Positions 26,857-39,056 are shown, counted from the first letter of the stretch. The stretch is 64,000 bases of DNA from Azoarcus sp. L1K30 (GCF_018122735.1 NZ_JAGRRD010000001.1:1504375-1568374); one strand, 5' to 3'. The notes: generated by a model from the sequence alone, not told the origin. Numbers and translations: made by a program.

Positions 26857-27746
26857 GGCACCTGCGACGCGACCGGGGCGTCCGGGGCTGCGCCACTGCG
26901 CGTCAGCCAGATCACGGCCGCGAGGATGATCGCCCCGCCCAACAGCTGATGCCCACGCAACGGCTCGCCAAGAAAGACCGCGGCAAGGGCGAAGGTCACC
27001 ACCGGTTCCAGCGTCGACAAGGTCGCGGCATCGGCCGCGCCCACCCGCCTCAGGCCGGCGAACAGGCTGACCATTGCCACCACTGTCGAAACAATGGCGA
27101 TGGCGACGATCGCACTCCAGCCCACGACCGTCGCCGGAAATGCCGGACGCTCGATTGCGACGATGCCACCGAACACGACTGCAGCGGCAATCATGACCAC
27201 GGTCGCCGCGCCCAGCGGGTCTTCGCGGGTGAGCACGATGCCGCCCACCAGGATATAGACCGAATAGATCAGCGCCGCCGTAAGCCCCAACCCGATCCCG
27301 AGCGGCGCGCCCGACAGTCCGCCGCCCAGTGTGAGTGCGGTACCGAGCAATGCGATCAACACCGCACTCATGCGGGCCATGGTGAGGCGGCGACGCAGCA
27401 GCACGGCCCCGAGGACGGTCACGAGGAAGGGGTAGAGGTAGAGCAACAGTGCGACGAGTCCGGCAGCGGCGTGTTCGAGCGCGACAAAGAAACTCAGCGA
27501 CTGCCCCACGTAGCAGATACCCCCCATGGCGGCGAGCACCCACAGATTGCGCCCCCGCGGCCAGGCGCGCCGGCCTGAGATCATCACCACCCCGAGCACG
27601 ATGCCGGCCAGCAGAAAGCGCAGGAACAGCACAGCCACCGGCTCGGCGCCGTCCGCGTAGGCAAAACGGGCAAATATCGCCATGGCGCCAAAGCACGCTG
27701 CCGACAAGGCCACCAGAAAAGCACCAACGAGGCGATCTCGACTCAT
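26811..27746 (-). CDS. EamA/DMT-family transporter
   Basis: Inner-membrane protein of 311 residues from the ATG at 27746 (MSRDRLVGAFLVAL), with about ten membrane segments in two EamA repeats (second copy near LGIGLGLTAALIYSVYILVG). A longer frame to 27908 would run into the region before the SIMPL gene and is not needed. The C-terminal tail is Ser/Gly/Pro-rich and lies over the end of the carbonic anhydrase gene. Substrate unknown; the family exports metabolites or amino acids. Confidence 0.85.
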   Translation of the reverse strand: MSRDRLVGAFLVALSAACFGAMAIFARFAYADGAEPVAVLFLRFLLAGIVLGVVMISGRRAWPRGRNLWVLAAMGGICYVGQSLSFFVALEHAAAGLVALLLYLYPFLVTVLGAVLLRRRLTMARMSAVLIALLGTALTLGGGLSGAPLGIGLGLTAALIYSVYILVGGIVLTREDPLGAATVVMIAAAVVFGGIVAIERPAFPATVVGWSAIVAIAIVSTVVAMVSLFAGLRRVGAADAATLSTLEPVVTFALAAVFLGEPLRGHQLLGGAIILAAVIWLTRSGAAPDAPVASQVPQPAAGGGSGRSSAS

Positions 27747-27922
27747 CAGGATGATCCACAGGAACAACGTGGCAGCATGCCGGTACGCCCGATCCCGGTC
27801 AAGAATGCCGATCGGCTCGACACCATTCACTGCGATGCGGCAGCATCCATTTACACCTGAACGCCCACCCGGCGTCGCCAATGCGTTATATATCGCCTTC
27901 CATCCCATCTTCCGGAGCTTCC

Positions 27923-28618
27923 ATGCACGCCTTCAAGCCCCTCCTGGCCAGCCTGCTCGCGGCCATGGCCATGTCGGCTCATGCGCATGACGACAACGTC
28001 GCGGCGCCTCGCACCATTGAACTCTCGGTCGAAGCCAGCCAGCCGGCCGACAATGACCTCGGGATTGCGGAGCTGTACGCCGAGCAATCCGGTCAGAACG
28101 CCGCGGCGGTGGCACGCCAGATCAATCTCAGCATCGCGGCCGCCCTCGATACGGCGCGCAACTACCCCGACATCAAGGCGCAGTCTGCCGGCACCAGCAC
28201 TTGGCCGGTATACGCAAAGAACGGCGGCAGGATCGAAGCGTGGCGCATGCGCTCCGGGATCCGTCTCGAAAGCCGGAACAGCGCGGCCCTCTCGGAACTG
28301 GTCGGTAAGTTGCAGGAGGGTCTGGCCGTGGCACGCATCGAGATGCGACCTGCAGCGGAAACCCGACACAAGGCGGCCGACGCAGCGATCGTGGACGCCT
28401 TGCGCCAGTTCGAACAACGCGCCACGCTGATCGCCTCGACGCTTGGAAAACGTTACCGCATTCACCGTCTGAACGTCGCCGAAACGGGCGCGCGGCCCCT
28501 GGAGTTTGCCAAGGCCCGGGGCGCAGTGATGATGGCCGACAGCGCCCCCGCCCCGGTCGAGGCCGGCGACACGAACATCGATGTCACCGTGAGCGGCAGC
28601 ATCGAACTGCTGGACTGA
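27923..28618 (+). CDS. periplasmic SIMPL-domain (DUF541) protein
   Basis: Secreted protein of 231 residues with a clear signal peptide (MHAFKPLLASLLAAMAMSAHA, cleaved before HDD). The body fits the SIMPL/DUF541 family: a beta strand start RTIELSVEASQPADNDLG, repeated helix-strand units, and the end NIDVTVSGSIELLD. CCGGAG lies before the ATG at 27923; an upstream in-frame ATG at 27881 would spoil the signal peptide. Members are periplasmic or outer-membrane associated and some counter oxidative stress, but the function is not established. Confidence 0.82.
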   Translation: MHAFKPLLASLLAAMAMSAHAHDDNVAAPRTIELSVEASQPADNDLGIAELYAEQSGQNAAAVARQINLSIAAALDTARNYPDIKAQSAGTSTWPVYAKNGGRIEAWRMRSGIRLESRNSAALSELVGKLQEGLAVARIEMRPAAETRHKAADAAIVDALRQFEQRATLIASTLGKRYRIHRLNVAETGARPLEFAKARGAVMMADSAPAPVEAGDTNIDVTVSGSIELLD

Positions 28619-28672
28619 ACTGGCAGCACGCGGGAGTGGACGGCTTGGCCTTGATCGCCTATCTTTCGTCGC

Positions 28673-29287
28673 ATGCCGGATAACCGTCACCCCGCGCCTC
28701 AGGACCTCGCCCACGGGCTTGCCGTCATCACCCAAACGCCCCTCCGGCGAACACCCCTCGTACGGCGGCCGTCTCTCCCGCTGGCCTTGCTGCTTGCCCT
28801 ACTGGCAGGCTGCAGCACCACACCGCCACCGCACCCGACACAGTCTTCAAGGCCCGAGGTGCCGCACGCCCCGGACCGCGAGTATTTTTCCCTGGACGCA
28901 CCCGCGCAGAAGCTCGAGCTGGTGCTCTACGCGATGGGTCTGCTCGATACCGGATACCGCTTCGGCGGACGCAATCCGGAGGCCGGACTCGATTGCAGCG
29001 GCATGGTGAGCTATATCGTCGAGCAGATCAGTGGCCGCAAACTGCCACACAATGCGGCGAGCATCGCCGATCAGACGCGGCCGATCGATCAGGTGGAAAT
29101 GCAGCCCGGCGATCTGGTTTTCTTCAACACCCAGCGACGACGACATTCGCACATGGGCATCTATATCGGCGACGGAAAATTCATCCATGCGCCGTCCTCG
29201 CGCGGAGCCGTCAGGGTCGAGCGACTCGACAGCCGGTACTTCGCCCCCCGCATCGACGGCATCCGGACCCTGGCAGCCAGCGGCTGA
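28673..29287 (+). CDS. NlpC/P60 lipoprotein, probable cell-wall endopeptidase
   Basis: Lipoprotein of 204 residues. The lipobox LLAGC ends at C47 after a hydrophobic stretch, with an unusually long n-region; a later non-ATG start is possible. The NlpC/P60 domain has catalytic C108 in GLDCSGMVSYIVEQ and H160 in HSHMGIYIGDGKFIHAPS. Such enzymes cut peptidoglycan stem peptides. The gene stands alone between the SIMPL and CBS genes in the same direction. Confidence 0.9.
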   Translation: MPDNRHPAPQDLAHGLAVITQTPLRRTPLVRRPSLPLALLLALLAGCSTTPPPHPTQSSRPEVPHAPDREYFSLDAPAQKLELVLYAMGLLDTGYRFGGRNPEAGLDCSGMVSYIVEQISGRKLPHNAASIADQTRPIDQVEMQPGDLVFFNTQRRRHSHMGIYIGDGKFIHAPSSRGAVRVERLDSRYFAPRIDGIRTLAASG

Positions 29288-29376
29288 GCGCCCGCGCAAC
29301 GGGGCTTTCGTCTTGCATGTCGCGACGCTGAAATCTAATGTAAGTAGGCTGATTCAACCATAACAGAGGAGACCGC

Positions 29377-29811
29377 ATGATGCCGACGCGAAAGCTAGAA
29401 GATGTGATTCAGGGGCAGACGATCGTTACCGCACCGAGCACGCTAAGCGTCTTGGAAGCCTCGAAGAAGATGGCCGCCGCGCGGGTCGGAGCCATCATGA
29501 TTCTGGAGGGGGAGCGCCTGATTGGCCTGTTCACCGAACGCGACGCACTGAACCGCGTGCTGGCAGCCGGTCGGGACCCTGCGCACACGACGCTGAAGGA
29601 CGTCATGACCACCAATCTGCAGACGATCGATGCCGGCAAGCCGCTGGGTCATGCAATGCACATCATGTACGAAGGCGGTTTTCGGCATGTGCCGGTGCTG
29701 GACAACGGCCGACCGGTCGGCATGGTTTCGGCACGCGATGCATTGGGCCTGGAGATGGTTGCATTCGAACACGAACTCGAGCAGCGCAACTCGATTACCG
29801 AACTGCTCTAG
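29377..29811 (+). CDS. CBS-domain protein
   Basis: Soluble 144-residue protein consisting of a pair of CBS motifs (VLEASKKMAAARVGAIMIL and PLGHAMHIMYEGGFRHVPVL), which together form one Bateman module that binds adenine nucleotides. No catalytic domain is attached. GAGGAG precedes the double ATG. Role unknown; possibly an energy-sensing regulator. Confidence 0.9.
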   Translation: MMPTRKLEDVIQGQTIVTAPSTLSVLEASKKMAAARVGAIMILEGERLIGLFTERDALNRVLAAGRDPAHTTLKDVMTTNLQTIDAGKPLGHAMHIMYEGGFRHVPVLDNGRPVGMVSARDALGLEMVAFEHELEQRNSITELL

Positions 29812-29884
29812 CCCACGTTGGGGCGGCTTGCCGCCGCCACGACGCCCCATGTTGGCACAGACATCCAGAACCGGCCGCGGCCGG

Positions 29885-30160
29885 TCAGTTCTTCTGCGGG
29901 ATCTGCACGAATATTTCGCCCGCACGCGTCAGCCCGAGTTCAAAGCGCGCGCGCTCCTCGATCGCATCATTGCCGGACTTGAGGTCGCGCACCTCCTCTT
30001 CCAGACTGGCATTGCGCTGTTCAAGGCGCAGATTCTCCTCGCGCTGCGCCTGCAACTGCCGGTCGACCTCCCACACGCGCAACCACCCTCCTTTACCAAG
30101 CCAAAGCGGGTATTGCAGCACAACGACCAGCACGGCAAGAATCATTACGGGCCAACGCAT
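29885..30160 (-). CDS. ftsB: cell division protein FtsB
   Basis: Bitopic 91-residue divisome protein that forms a complex with FtsL and FtsQ. One membrane segment ([17 protein letters not shown]) is followed by a coiled coil ([20 protein letters not shown]) and the conserved end [19 protein letters not shown]. It lies downstream of eno, the usual gene order, but a hairpin separates them. Confidence 0.92.
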   Translation of the reverse strand: MRWPVMILAVLVVVLQYPLWLGKGGWLRVWEVDRQLQAQREENLRLEQRNASLEEEVRDLKSGNDAIEERARFELGLTRAGEIFVQIPQKN

Positions 30161-30200
30161 GTCGACACCAAGCGCAAAAAAGACAATGAAAGAATAGACG

Positions 30201-30230
30201 AAAGGCCGACGGGATTGTCCGTCGGCCTTT
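30201..30230. terminator. hairpin terminator between eno and ftsB
   Basis: AAAGGCCGACGG and its exact complement flank a 6-base loop. The stem carries its own A and T runs at the ends, so it can work in either direction. On the minus strand it would end most eno transcripts and let some pass into ftsB. Confidence 0.7.
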
Positions 30231-30267
30231 CTACTAAATCAACGCAAACCGAATTGCGCCAACTGGA

Positions 30268-31629
<1,362 letters not shown>

Positions 31630-31692
31630 TTAGACACTGCATTCAATAGTCATGTCGACAGCAGGTGTAACAGCATCCCGCACGCAGCACCT

Positions 31693-32532
31693 TCAGGCGG
31701 ACTGCTCCAGCAGGGGGCTGGACTTCACCAGCGCGTCGAGTTGCTTGAGCGTGGCAAGCAGCGCCTTCATCTTGGGCAATGGCCAGGCATTCGGGCCGTC
31801 GGACAGTGCCTTTGCCGGATCGGGATGACTTTCCATGAACAGGCCTGCCACACCGACCGCCACCGCTGCGCGCGCCAGCACCGGCACGAACTCGCGCTGA
31901 CCGCCCGACACCGAGCCCTGCCCGCCCGGCAACTGCACCGAGTGAGTGGCGTCGAACACGACCGGACATCCGGTATTGCGCATGATGGCCAGCGAGCGCA
32001 TGTCGGACACCAGATTGTTGTAACCGAAGGAGACGCCGCGTTCGCACACCATGATGGTGTCCGCACCGCCATTGGCCTCCCTGGCCTTGTCGACGACATT
32101 CTTCATGTCGCCCGGCGCCAGAAACTGCCCCTTCTTGATGTTGACCGGCTTTCCGGACGCCGCCACCGTATGAATGAAATCGGTCTGGCGGCACAGGAAT
32201 GCCGGCGTCTGCAGCACGTCGACGGCGGCCGCCACGGCAGCAACCTCCTCGATCGCATGCACATCGGTCAATACCGGCACGCCGAGCTGCTTCTTCACAT
32301 CGGCCAGAATCTCGAGCCCCTTGTCCATGCCCATGCCGCGGTAGGAGGTCCCCGAGCTGCGGTTGGCCTTGTCGTAGGAAGACTTGTAGATGAAGGGAAT
32401 GCCGAGTTCGGCACAGATCTCCTTGAGCGCGCCGGCGGTCTCGAACGCCATGTCGCGCGACTCGATCACGCACGGCCCGGCAATCAGGAAAAACGGCTGG
32501 TCCAGTCCGACTTCAAATCCGCAAAGCTGCAT
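31693..32532 (-). CDS. kdsA: 3-deoxy-8-phosphooctulonate (KDO-8-P) synthase
   Basis: Joins arabinose-5-phosphate and phosphoenolpyruvate for the lipopolysaccharide core sugar KDO. The 279 residues include [56 protein letters not shown] and [14 protein letters not shown]. The residue after GP is cysteine (C21), the mark of the metal-dependent class, whereas E. coli has asparagine. It lies 12 bp after pyrG and before eno. Confidence 0.97.
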   Translation of the reverse strand: MQLCGFEVGLDQPFFLIAGPCVIESRDMAFETAGALKEICAELGIPFIYKSSYDKANRSSGTSYRGMGMDKGLEILADVKKQLGVPVLTDVHAIEEVAAVAAAVDVLQTPAFLCRQTDFIHTVAASGKPVNIKKGQFLAPGDMKNVVDKAREANGGADTIMVCERGVSFGYNNLVSDMRSLAIMRNTGCPVVFDATHSVQLPGGQGSVSGGQREFVPVLARAAVAVGVAGLFMESHPDPAKALSDGPNAWPLPKMKALLATLKQLDALVKSSPLLEQSA

Positions 32533-32544
32533 GGCCGTACTCCT

Positions 32545-34233
<1,689 letters not shown>

Positions 34234-34401
34234 TCAGCACCCGGCACCGTGAAAAAGTCATCGCCCGTGTCGATCACCCCCACCGTACACCTGCGCCAGA
34301 CGACCTGCTACTGCAAATCGGCATCCCCCTGCACCGCACCGGGTCGCGCGTGTGCTAGTTTGTCGAGCGTAATCCACCTTCAGCCCGCAAGGGCACAGAA
34401 C

Positions 34402-35055
34402 ATGCTGCTCAATATCGATCTTGTTTCCGACTTTGTCTGCCCCTGGTGCTATATCGGCAAGGTGCGCCTGTACAAGGCCATCGCGAGCCTGCACAACGAA
34501 CACCCCGACCTCGATTTCCGCATCAACTGGCTCCCCTACTTTCTGAACCCGAACACACCGGTCGCAGGCGAACCCTATCGAGCCTTCCTTGAAGCCAAGT
34601 TTGGCAACGCGGCAGCGGTCGATGCCCTGCACGCACGCATTACCGAGGCGGGCGCGCCAGACGGTGTACATTTTGCGTTCGACAGCATGCATGTGCGCCC
34701 GAACACGCTGGCCGCTCACCGGTTGACTTACCATCTGCAGGCCATCGGCGCGCGTCAATCCCGCATCCAAGCCATTACAGATGCGATATTCGACGCCCAT
34801 TTCGTTCACGGCAAGAATATTGGTGACAACGAGGTGCTGGCAGACATCGCGCTCGCCTGCGGCGAAAACCGCGACAACACGCAGGCCTATCTCGAGTCGG
34901 GCGAAGATCTCGGCAACGTGCGCAGGATGGCGGAGCAAGTGAAGAAACAGGGCATCACCGGTGTTCCGTTTTTCATCATCGACCGCAAGCTTGCGGTGTC
35001 GGGCGCGCAGTCATCCACAGCCATCGGTGCCGCAATACTGCAGGCCCTGAGCTGA
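34402..35055 (+). CDS. DsbA-family FrnE-like oxidoreductase
   Basis: Cytoplasmic thioredoxin-fold protein of 217 residues, without a signal peptide. The active-site disulfide CPWC lies near the N-terminus in LVSDFVCPWCYIGKVRLYKA. The helical insertion and the GITGVPFFIIDRKLAVSGAQ end are typical of the FrnE / 2-hydroxychromene-2-carboxylate isomerase-like group. I set the start at the ATG directly before the fold; the open frame continues far upstream across pyrG, which is not credible. Substrate unknown. Confidence 0.9.
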   Translation: MLLNIDLVSDFVCPWCYIGKVRLYKAIASLHNEHPDLDFRINWLPYFLNPNTPVAGEPYRAFLEAKFGNAAAVDALHARITEAGAPDGVHFAFDSMHVRPNTLAAHRLTYHLQAIGARQSRIQAITDAIFDAHFVHGKNIGDNEVLADIALACGENRDNTQAYLESGEDLGNVRRMAEQVKKQGITGVPFFIIDRKLAVSGAQSSTAIGAAILQALS

Positions 35056-35056
35056 C

Positions 35057-35443
35057 TCAGTCGGACGAACCGGTGCGCGTGCCGTATGCATGTGCTTTCA
35101 GCGTGCCGAGATCGACCAGCTCCAGCACCGCCTCGTTGGTCGCCTCCAGCACCACAGGCGGCGCAGCGCCTGCATCGAGCGCCTCGAGCCAGCGCAGCGC
35201 ACACAGACACCAGCGATCCCCCGGCTTCAGTCCGGCAAAGCGGTATTCGGGACGTGGCGTCGTCAGGTCGTTCCCGACACGTGCCGAAAACGCCAGAAAT
35301 TCTGCCGATACCCGTGTGCAAACGAGATGCAGGCCGCTGTCGTCGGGGCCGGTCTCGCAGCAGCCCGTGCGGTAGAAGCCAGTCAAAGGCGAGTAACTGC
35401 AGGCCAGCAGGGAACCGCCCAGAACATTACGTGAAGAAGACAT
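35057..35443 (-). CDS. DUF2237 family protein
   Basis: Conserved protein of 128 residues of unknown function. Characteristic segments are RNVLGGSLLACSYSPLTGFY, RTGCCETGPDDSGLHLVCTR, SAEFLAFSARVGNDLTTPRP and GLKPGDRWCLCALRWLEAL. Four conserved cysteines in the N-terminal half suggest a metal or disulfide site. It converges on the DsbA-like gene with a 1-base gap. Confidence 0.88.
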   Translation of the reverse strand: MSSSRNVLGGSLLACSYSPLTGFYRTGCCETGPDDSGLHLVCTRVSAEFLAFSARVGNDLTTPRPEYRFAGLKPGDRWCLCALRWLEALDAGAAPPVVLEATNEAVLELVDLGTLKAHAYGTRTGSSD

Positions 35444-35646
35444 GATCGAAGGCCCTGCATTGGTTTAAAGACGCTGGGACAGCTAATTTCCAATAATCCG
35501 TGTCCGCGGGCAAGCCCCTGGACACATCCCTCAGGTTACAGGAACGCCGGGCCGCCGCCACTGCGAAGCGGGCCATTTTGCTCAGCGTCATAATTGCTTG
35601 TCGCAAATGCACGATCCCTGCTATTTTCTTCGGTATCTCATTATCG

Positions 35647-36309
35647 ATGACCAGATCAAGCATGCCCTCCGCAGAGCGCCCCTCCGAATTCATCAGTACC
35701 GCCCAGGCTGCGCGCCAGCTTGGCCTGTCTCTGGGCGCAGTGCAGCAAATGGTGGAGCACGGCAAGCTGGTGGCATGGAAGACAGCAGGCGGCCATCGAC
35801 GTATCCGCCAGGACTCCGTTGACGCACTGCTCTCGCAAGCCGGCTCGCAAACCGCAGCACAAACACACGCGACCTCGGAGAGCACCGGCACGCTGCGGAT
35901 TGTCATTCTCGAAGACGATCTGTTGCTGCAGACGGTCTATCGCGAGACCCTCGCGAAATGGGACCTGCCCATTGACGTGCTTACCTTTGGCAGCGGGCTC
36001 GACGCCTTGATCGAAGTCGGGCGCCAGGCACCCGACCTGCTGATTGCCGATCTGCGCATGAGCGGGCTAGACGGCTTCGAGATGATACGCAGGTTGCGCG
36101 AAAACCCGGCCACTGCGGACATCGCAATCGTCGTCGTTTCCGCCCTCAAGACGGATGAGATTGGCGCGGAGGGTGGCCTGCCCGATGACGTGACGGTGTA
36201 TGGAAAACCCGTCCCCTTCCGCGAACTCAAGGGTTACGTTCAGGCACTTATCGCCACCATGCGCCGCCACAGCGCCACGCGCACTGCCGGAACCCGTCAC
36301 CCAGAATAG
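35647..36309 (+). CDS. excisionase-type HTH fused to a response-regulator receiver
   Basis: Two-domain signalling protein of about 220 residues. The N-terminus (about 13-62) is a MerR/excisionase-like DNA-binding domain (STAQAARQLGLSLGAVQQMV, WKTAGGHRRIRQDSV). The C-terminus is a full receiver domain with acidic residues E89-D90-D91, phospho-acceptor D135 in LLIADLRMSGLDGFE, S165 and K187. The order, DNA-binding domain first, is the reverse of most response regulators. Starts at 35647 or 35662 are both possible and neither has a strong Shine-Dalgarno. It is followed by an Hpt gene and a convergent HD-GYP gene. Confidence 0.85.
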   Translation: MTRSSMPSAERPSEFISTAQAARQLGLSLGAVQQMVEHGKLVAWKTAGGHRRIRQDSVDALLSQAGSQTAAQTHATSESTGTLRIVILEDDLLLQTVYRETLAKWDLPIDVLTFGSGLDALIEVGRQAPDLLIADLRMSGLDGFEMIRRLRENPATADIAIVVVSALKTDEIGAEGGLPDDVTVYGKPVPFRELKGYVQALIATMRRHSATRTAGTRHPE

Positions 36310-36349
36310 GCGTGCGGGCACACGCTCCATCGCCGCGCGCAACCGCCCC

Positions 36350-36718
36350 ATGATTCGACACCGCTCCGTCGCCTACGCACACTTCGCACCGGACGCAATG
36401 CTCGACGACCTCATGGACGATGCTGAGGTGGTACGGTCGATATTGACGCATTTCAGCGATTGGCAGCATGCAGCCATCCGGGAGCTGGACGGAGCATCGC
36501 GCCCCCGTGACAACAAGCATCTGCAGCGCGTCGCACACTCCCTTCGCGGAACCCTGGCTCAGATCCATGCCGATGTGGGCGCTGAGCTTGCCGGCACGCT
36601 CGAATTGCAGTGCAAGGCAGGGCAACCCATCGCCCAGGACATCATCGACCGACTAAAGGCCGAACTTCACGAGATCGACCAAGATGTGCTGCGTTACCTG
36701 ACGCCCGCCTCTCCATGA
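36350..36718 (+). CDS. Hpt (histidine phosphotransfer) domain protein
   Basis: Single-domain protein of 122 residues predicted all-helical. The phosphorylatable histidine is H63 in LQRVAHSLRGTLAQIHADVG, which fits the HxxKG-type Hpt motif with Arg in place of Lys. It follows the HTH-receiver gene by 40 bp and would pass phosphate to its receiver; the source kinase is not in the neighbourhood. Confidence 0.8.
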   Translation: MIRHRSVAYAHFAPDAMLDDLMDDAEVVRSILTHFSDWQHAAIRELDGASRPRDNKHLQRVAHSLRGTLAQIHADVGAELAGTLELQCKAGQPIAQDIIDRLKAELHEIDQDVLRYLTPASP

Positions 36719-36758
36719 ACGGCATCGGAGAACCCGGTCAGGCCACGACCCCAGGGCG

Positions 36759-37991
36759 TCAGCCCGTCGCCAAGCGAACGCAGGTATCGAGCTCACGGAC
36801 CAATACGCTGAAAACCGCCGGATCGAGACGGCCGTCGCTAACCATCGCCGACATGCAAAGAATCACCTCGTCACCGGTCAACCGCGTGCGATAGGGGCGA
36901 TCCTGCAGCAAAGCCTGAAAAATGTCGGCTACCGAGACAATGCGTGACTCCTGCTCGATCGCTCTCGCCTCATGGCGGAACGGATAGCCTTGCCCAAGCA
37001 GGTTTTCGTGGTGCGCGCCCGCCCAGCGCGGAATCGGGCTGTCGCGAAAGATCCGCAACAATATCCGGAACGTATCGTAACTGTGGCGGACCATCTGCGA
37101 ATACTCGTCGCGCGTCAAAACCCCCGGCTTGTCGATGATTTCGGACGGCACCCTGAGTTTGCCCATGTCGTGCAACAGACCGGCAATTTCAATCATGAAC
37201 AGATGGTCGCCGCGGTACCCCATCGAATAGGCAAGATGCCGACTGACCGCGGCCACGCGCCGGGAATGCTCTTCCGTATGCACGCTCTTTGCACCGATCA
37301 CGCGCAGCAGCAAACCCGCAAGACTGCGAAGATCTGTCTTGTCGAGCACGACGGGCGCCCCGAGTCGACCAAGTTGTATCAGTTCCTCGTCGAGATAGCT
37401 CGGCTCCATTGAAAGCCAGAACGCGTCAGACGCAGCAGTCTTCGAAAAGGCATCCACCAGGACCGGGGCAAATCGCCCTGCGCCGAGTGCCTGAATCCTG
37501 CTCACGAGGCCATCTCGCTGCCCGATGATATCCGTGCGGAGGCCACCCGCTTGCAGGAAGGGCGAGAACAGGACGTCGACCCGATCCACCAGATAGATCA
37601 GATTGGCCTCGAGTCGCCCCTCATCCGACAGTTCGGCCACGCCCGTCAGCTCATGCCATTTCCGGTGGTGGTAGCGCGCTACGCCCTCGAAACCGGACAG
37701 CACGGAACATGAGGAAAGAAATTCTCCCCCGCGCGCGCAGTGCCCTTCAGTACCCTCCCAGTCCAGCTCGTCGTCCAACCCCCGCGGCTCACTAAATCCC
37801 GACACCCCGCAGTCATGGAGCATTCCGCCATGGAGCACATGCAAGCAGCGCGCTCGATCCCAACCCAGCGCCTGCCCCACCAGACATGCCATATGTCCGA
37901 CACGCTTGCCGTGCTGCAATTCGTCCACGCCGACGAAATCGAGCGAGGTCGTCAGACCGACAATCACATCATGAAGGTTCACCTCGATCAT
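36759..37991 (-). CDS. tandem-HD, HD-GYP cyclic-di-GMP phosphodiesterase
   Basis: Soluble protein of 410 residues with two HD-type domains. The first (about 20-140) has HGKRVGHMACL and GGMLHDCGVSGF with H59-D60 but no GYP motif. The second (about 225-400) is a full HD-GYP: HTEEHSRRVAAVSRHLAYSM, GLLHDMGKLRVPSEIIDKPG with H274-D275, GAHHENLLGQGYPF with GYP at 335-337, and VSVADIFQALLQDRPYR. The second domain is likely an active c-di-GMP hydrolase; the first may be regulatory. It converges on the Hpt gene and starts 219 bp before tRNA-Ser. Confidence 0.92.
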   Translation of the reverse strand: MIEVNLHDVIVGLTTSLDFVGVDELQHGKRVGHMACLVGQALGWDRARCLHVLHGGMLHDCGVSGFSEPRGLDDELDWEGTEGHCARGGEFLSSCSVLSGFEGVARYHHRKWHELTGVAELSDEGRLEANLIYLVDRVDVLFSPFLQAGGLRTDIIGQRDGLVSRIQALGAGRFAPVLVDAFSKTAASDAFWLSMEPSYLDEELIQLGRLGAPVVLDKTDLRSLAGLLLRVIGAKSVHTEEHSRRVAAVSRHLAYSMGYRGDHLFMIEIAGLLHDMGKLRVPSEIIDKPGVLTRDEYSQMVRHSYDTFRILLRIFRDSPIPRWAGAHHENLLGQGYPFRHEARAIEQESRIVSVADIFQALLQDRPYRTRLTGDEVILCMSAMVSDGRLDPAVFSVLVRELDTCVRLATG

Positions 37992-38209
37992 TCAGAACGC
38001 TCCGCGCCAGAATCGGCGCCAATCCGGCTCACCGAGCAGGCAAACTCAAGTCTGACAGGGCTACCACAATCAATTATCCGACGAGCGGCCGGAAAGCCCA
38101 CCCACGACCTCAACATCGTACTACTGGCAGAAATTCGAAGTCCGCCCGAAAAAAAGCCACGGCAGGCTTCCCCTTGGCAAGCTAACCCGTTAGAATGCGC
38201 GGCTTCCAC

Positions 38210-38300
38210 GGAGAGGTGGATGAGTGGTTTAAGTCGCACGCCTGGAAAGCGTGTTTGGGATAATATCCCAACGCGGGTTCGAATCCCGCCCTCTCCGCCA
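38210..38300 (+). tRNA. tRNA-Ser (anticodon GGA)
   Basis: Acceptor GGAGAGG pairs with CCTCTCC, the anticodon loop is CTGGAAA (GGA), a long variable arm (TTGGGATAATATCCCAA) marks a class II tRNA, the T arm contains GGGTTCGAATCCC, discriminator G and CCA are encoded. Length 91 with CCA. Confidence 0.96.
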
Positions 38301-38361
38301 GTTTTCACTTCACCCCAGGCATGCGGCGCGGGCAGCACAATGCCCGAGGACGCGTACCCCC

Positions 38362-38400
38362 AATCCCCGCTGGTCTTTAACCAGGCGGGGATTTTTGTTT
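38362..38400 (+). terminator. Rho-independent terminator after tRNA-Ser
   Basis: AATCCCCGC-TGGT pairs with ACCAG-GCGGGGATT with one bulged base around a CTTTA loop, followed by TTTTTGTTTT. It faces the plus strand, about 60 bp after tRNA-Ser. Confidence 0.82.
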
Positions 38401-38488
38401 TCGGGGTGAATGCCTTGCGCGCAACGCGCGCGCTCGGAAGCCTGTCCGTGACATCGGGAGAGATCAGCCTGAGCGCCTGAAATGCAAA

Positions 38489-38515
38489 AACCCTGCACAT
38501 GTGCAGGGTTAATCG
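38489..38515 (-). terminator. terminator after tRNA-Val
   Basis: A 22-bp perfect palindrome (AACCCTGCACA and complement, 38489-38510) followed on the minus strand by a T run (38490-38484 side). It lies 20 bp after the CCA end of tRNA-Val and faces the tRNA-Ser terminator. Confidence 0.75.
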
Positions 38516-38531
38516 CAATTGAACCGTTCTT

Positions 38532-38607
38532 TGGTGGGTGCTGACGGGGTCGAACCGCCGACATTCGCCTTGTAAGGGCGACGCTCTACCAACTGAGCTA
38601 AGCACCC
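38532..38607 (-). tRNA. tRNA-Val (anticodon TAC)
   Basis: Acceptor GGGTGCT pairs with AGCACCC, D arm GCTCAGTTGGTAGAGC, anticodon stem CGCCC/GGGCG-type with loop CTTACAA (TAC), T arm with GGTTCGAACCC, discriminator A and CCA encoded. Length 76. It follows hupB by 41 bp and may be cotranscribed with it. Confidence 0.96.
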
Positions 38608-38648
38608 CCGACCAAGCAGACTATTCGACCTCTGCTCAGCGAAGTCCG

Positions 38649-38921
38649 CTAGTTTACCGAATCCTTCAAACCTTTGCCAGCCCTAAATTTGGGGACTTTT
38701 GCAGCTTTAATTTTGATGTTCTTGCCGGTACGGGGGTTGCGCCCGGTTCTGGCCGCACGGTCACCGACATAGAAAGTACCGAAACCTACCAGCGTTACGG
38801 TGTCATCCTGCTTGAGTGCCTGTTTGACGGATTCGATGGTCGCATCCAGGGCCTTTCCTGCTGCAGCCTTGGAAATGTCAGCTTGCTTGGCAATCGCGTC
38901 GATCAGTTCGGATTTGTTCAC
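38649..38921 (-). CDS. hupB: DNA-binding protein HU
   Basis: Histone-like nucleoid protein of 90 residues. The start is the GTG at 38921 ([20 protein letters not shown]), with AAGGGGG at good spacing; the frame is open further upstream but only the 90-residue form fits HU. The DNA-binding arm [20 protein letters not shown] and the end [12 protein letters not shown] are intact. It follows lon, the usual order, and has its own strong promoter. Confidence 0.96.
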   Translation of the reverse strand: MNKSELIDAIAKQADISKAAAGKALDATIESVKQALKQDDTVTLVGFGTFYVGDRAARTGRNPRTGKNIKIKAAKVPKFRAGKGLKDSVN

Positions 38922-39026
38922 TTCTAGCCCCCTTCTGGAGTGGATCGCATTAGAAATAACCCGGCCAAAAACCAGAAACGACGCGACTTTGCGCGACCTT
39001 CCTGTCGTCCTGCATAAGCCATGCTC

Positions 39027-39056
39027 GTTATAGCTTGGGCGATTCTCAAGTGTCAA
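39027..39056 (-). promoter_or_regulatory. sigma-70 promoter of hupB
   Basis: On the minus strand TTGACA (39056-39051) and TATAAC (39032-39027) are spaced by 18 bases, giving a leader of about 100 bases. The -35 touches the lon terminator stem. Confidence 0.78.
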
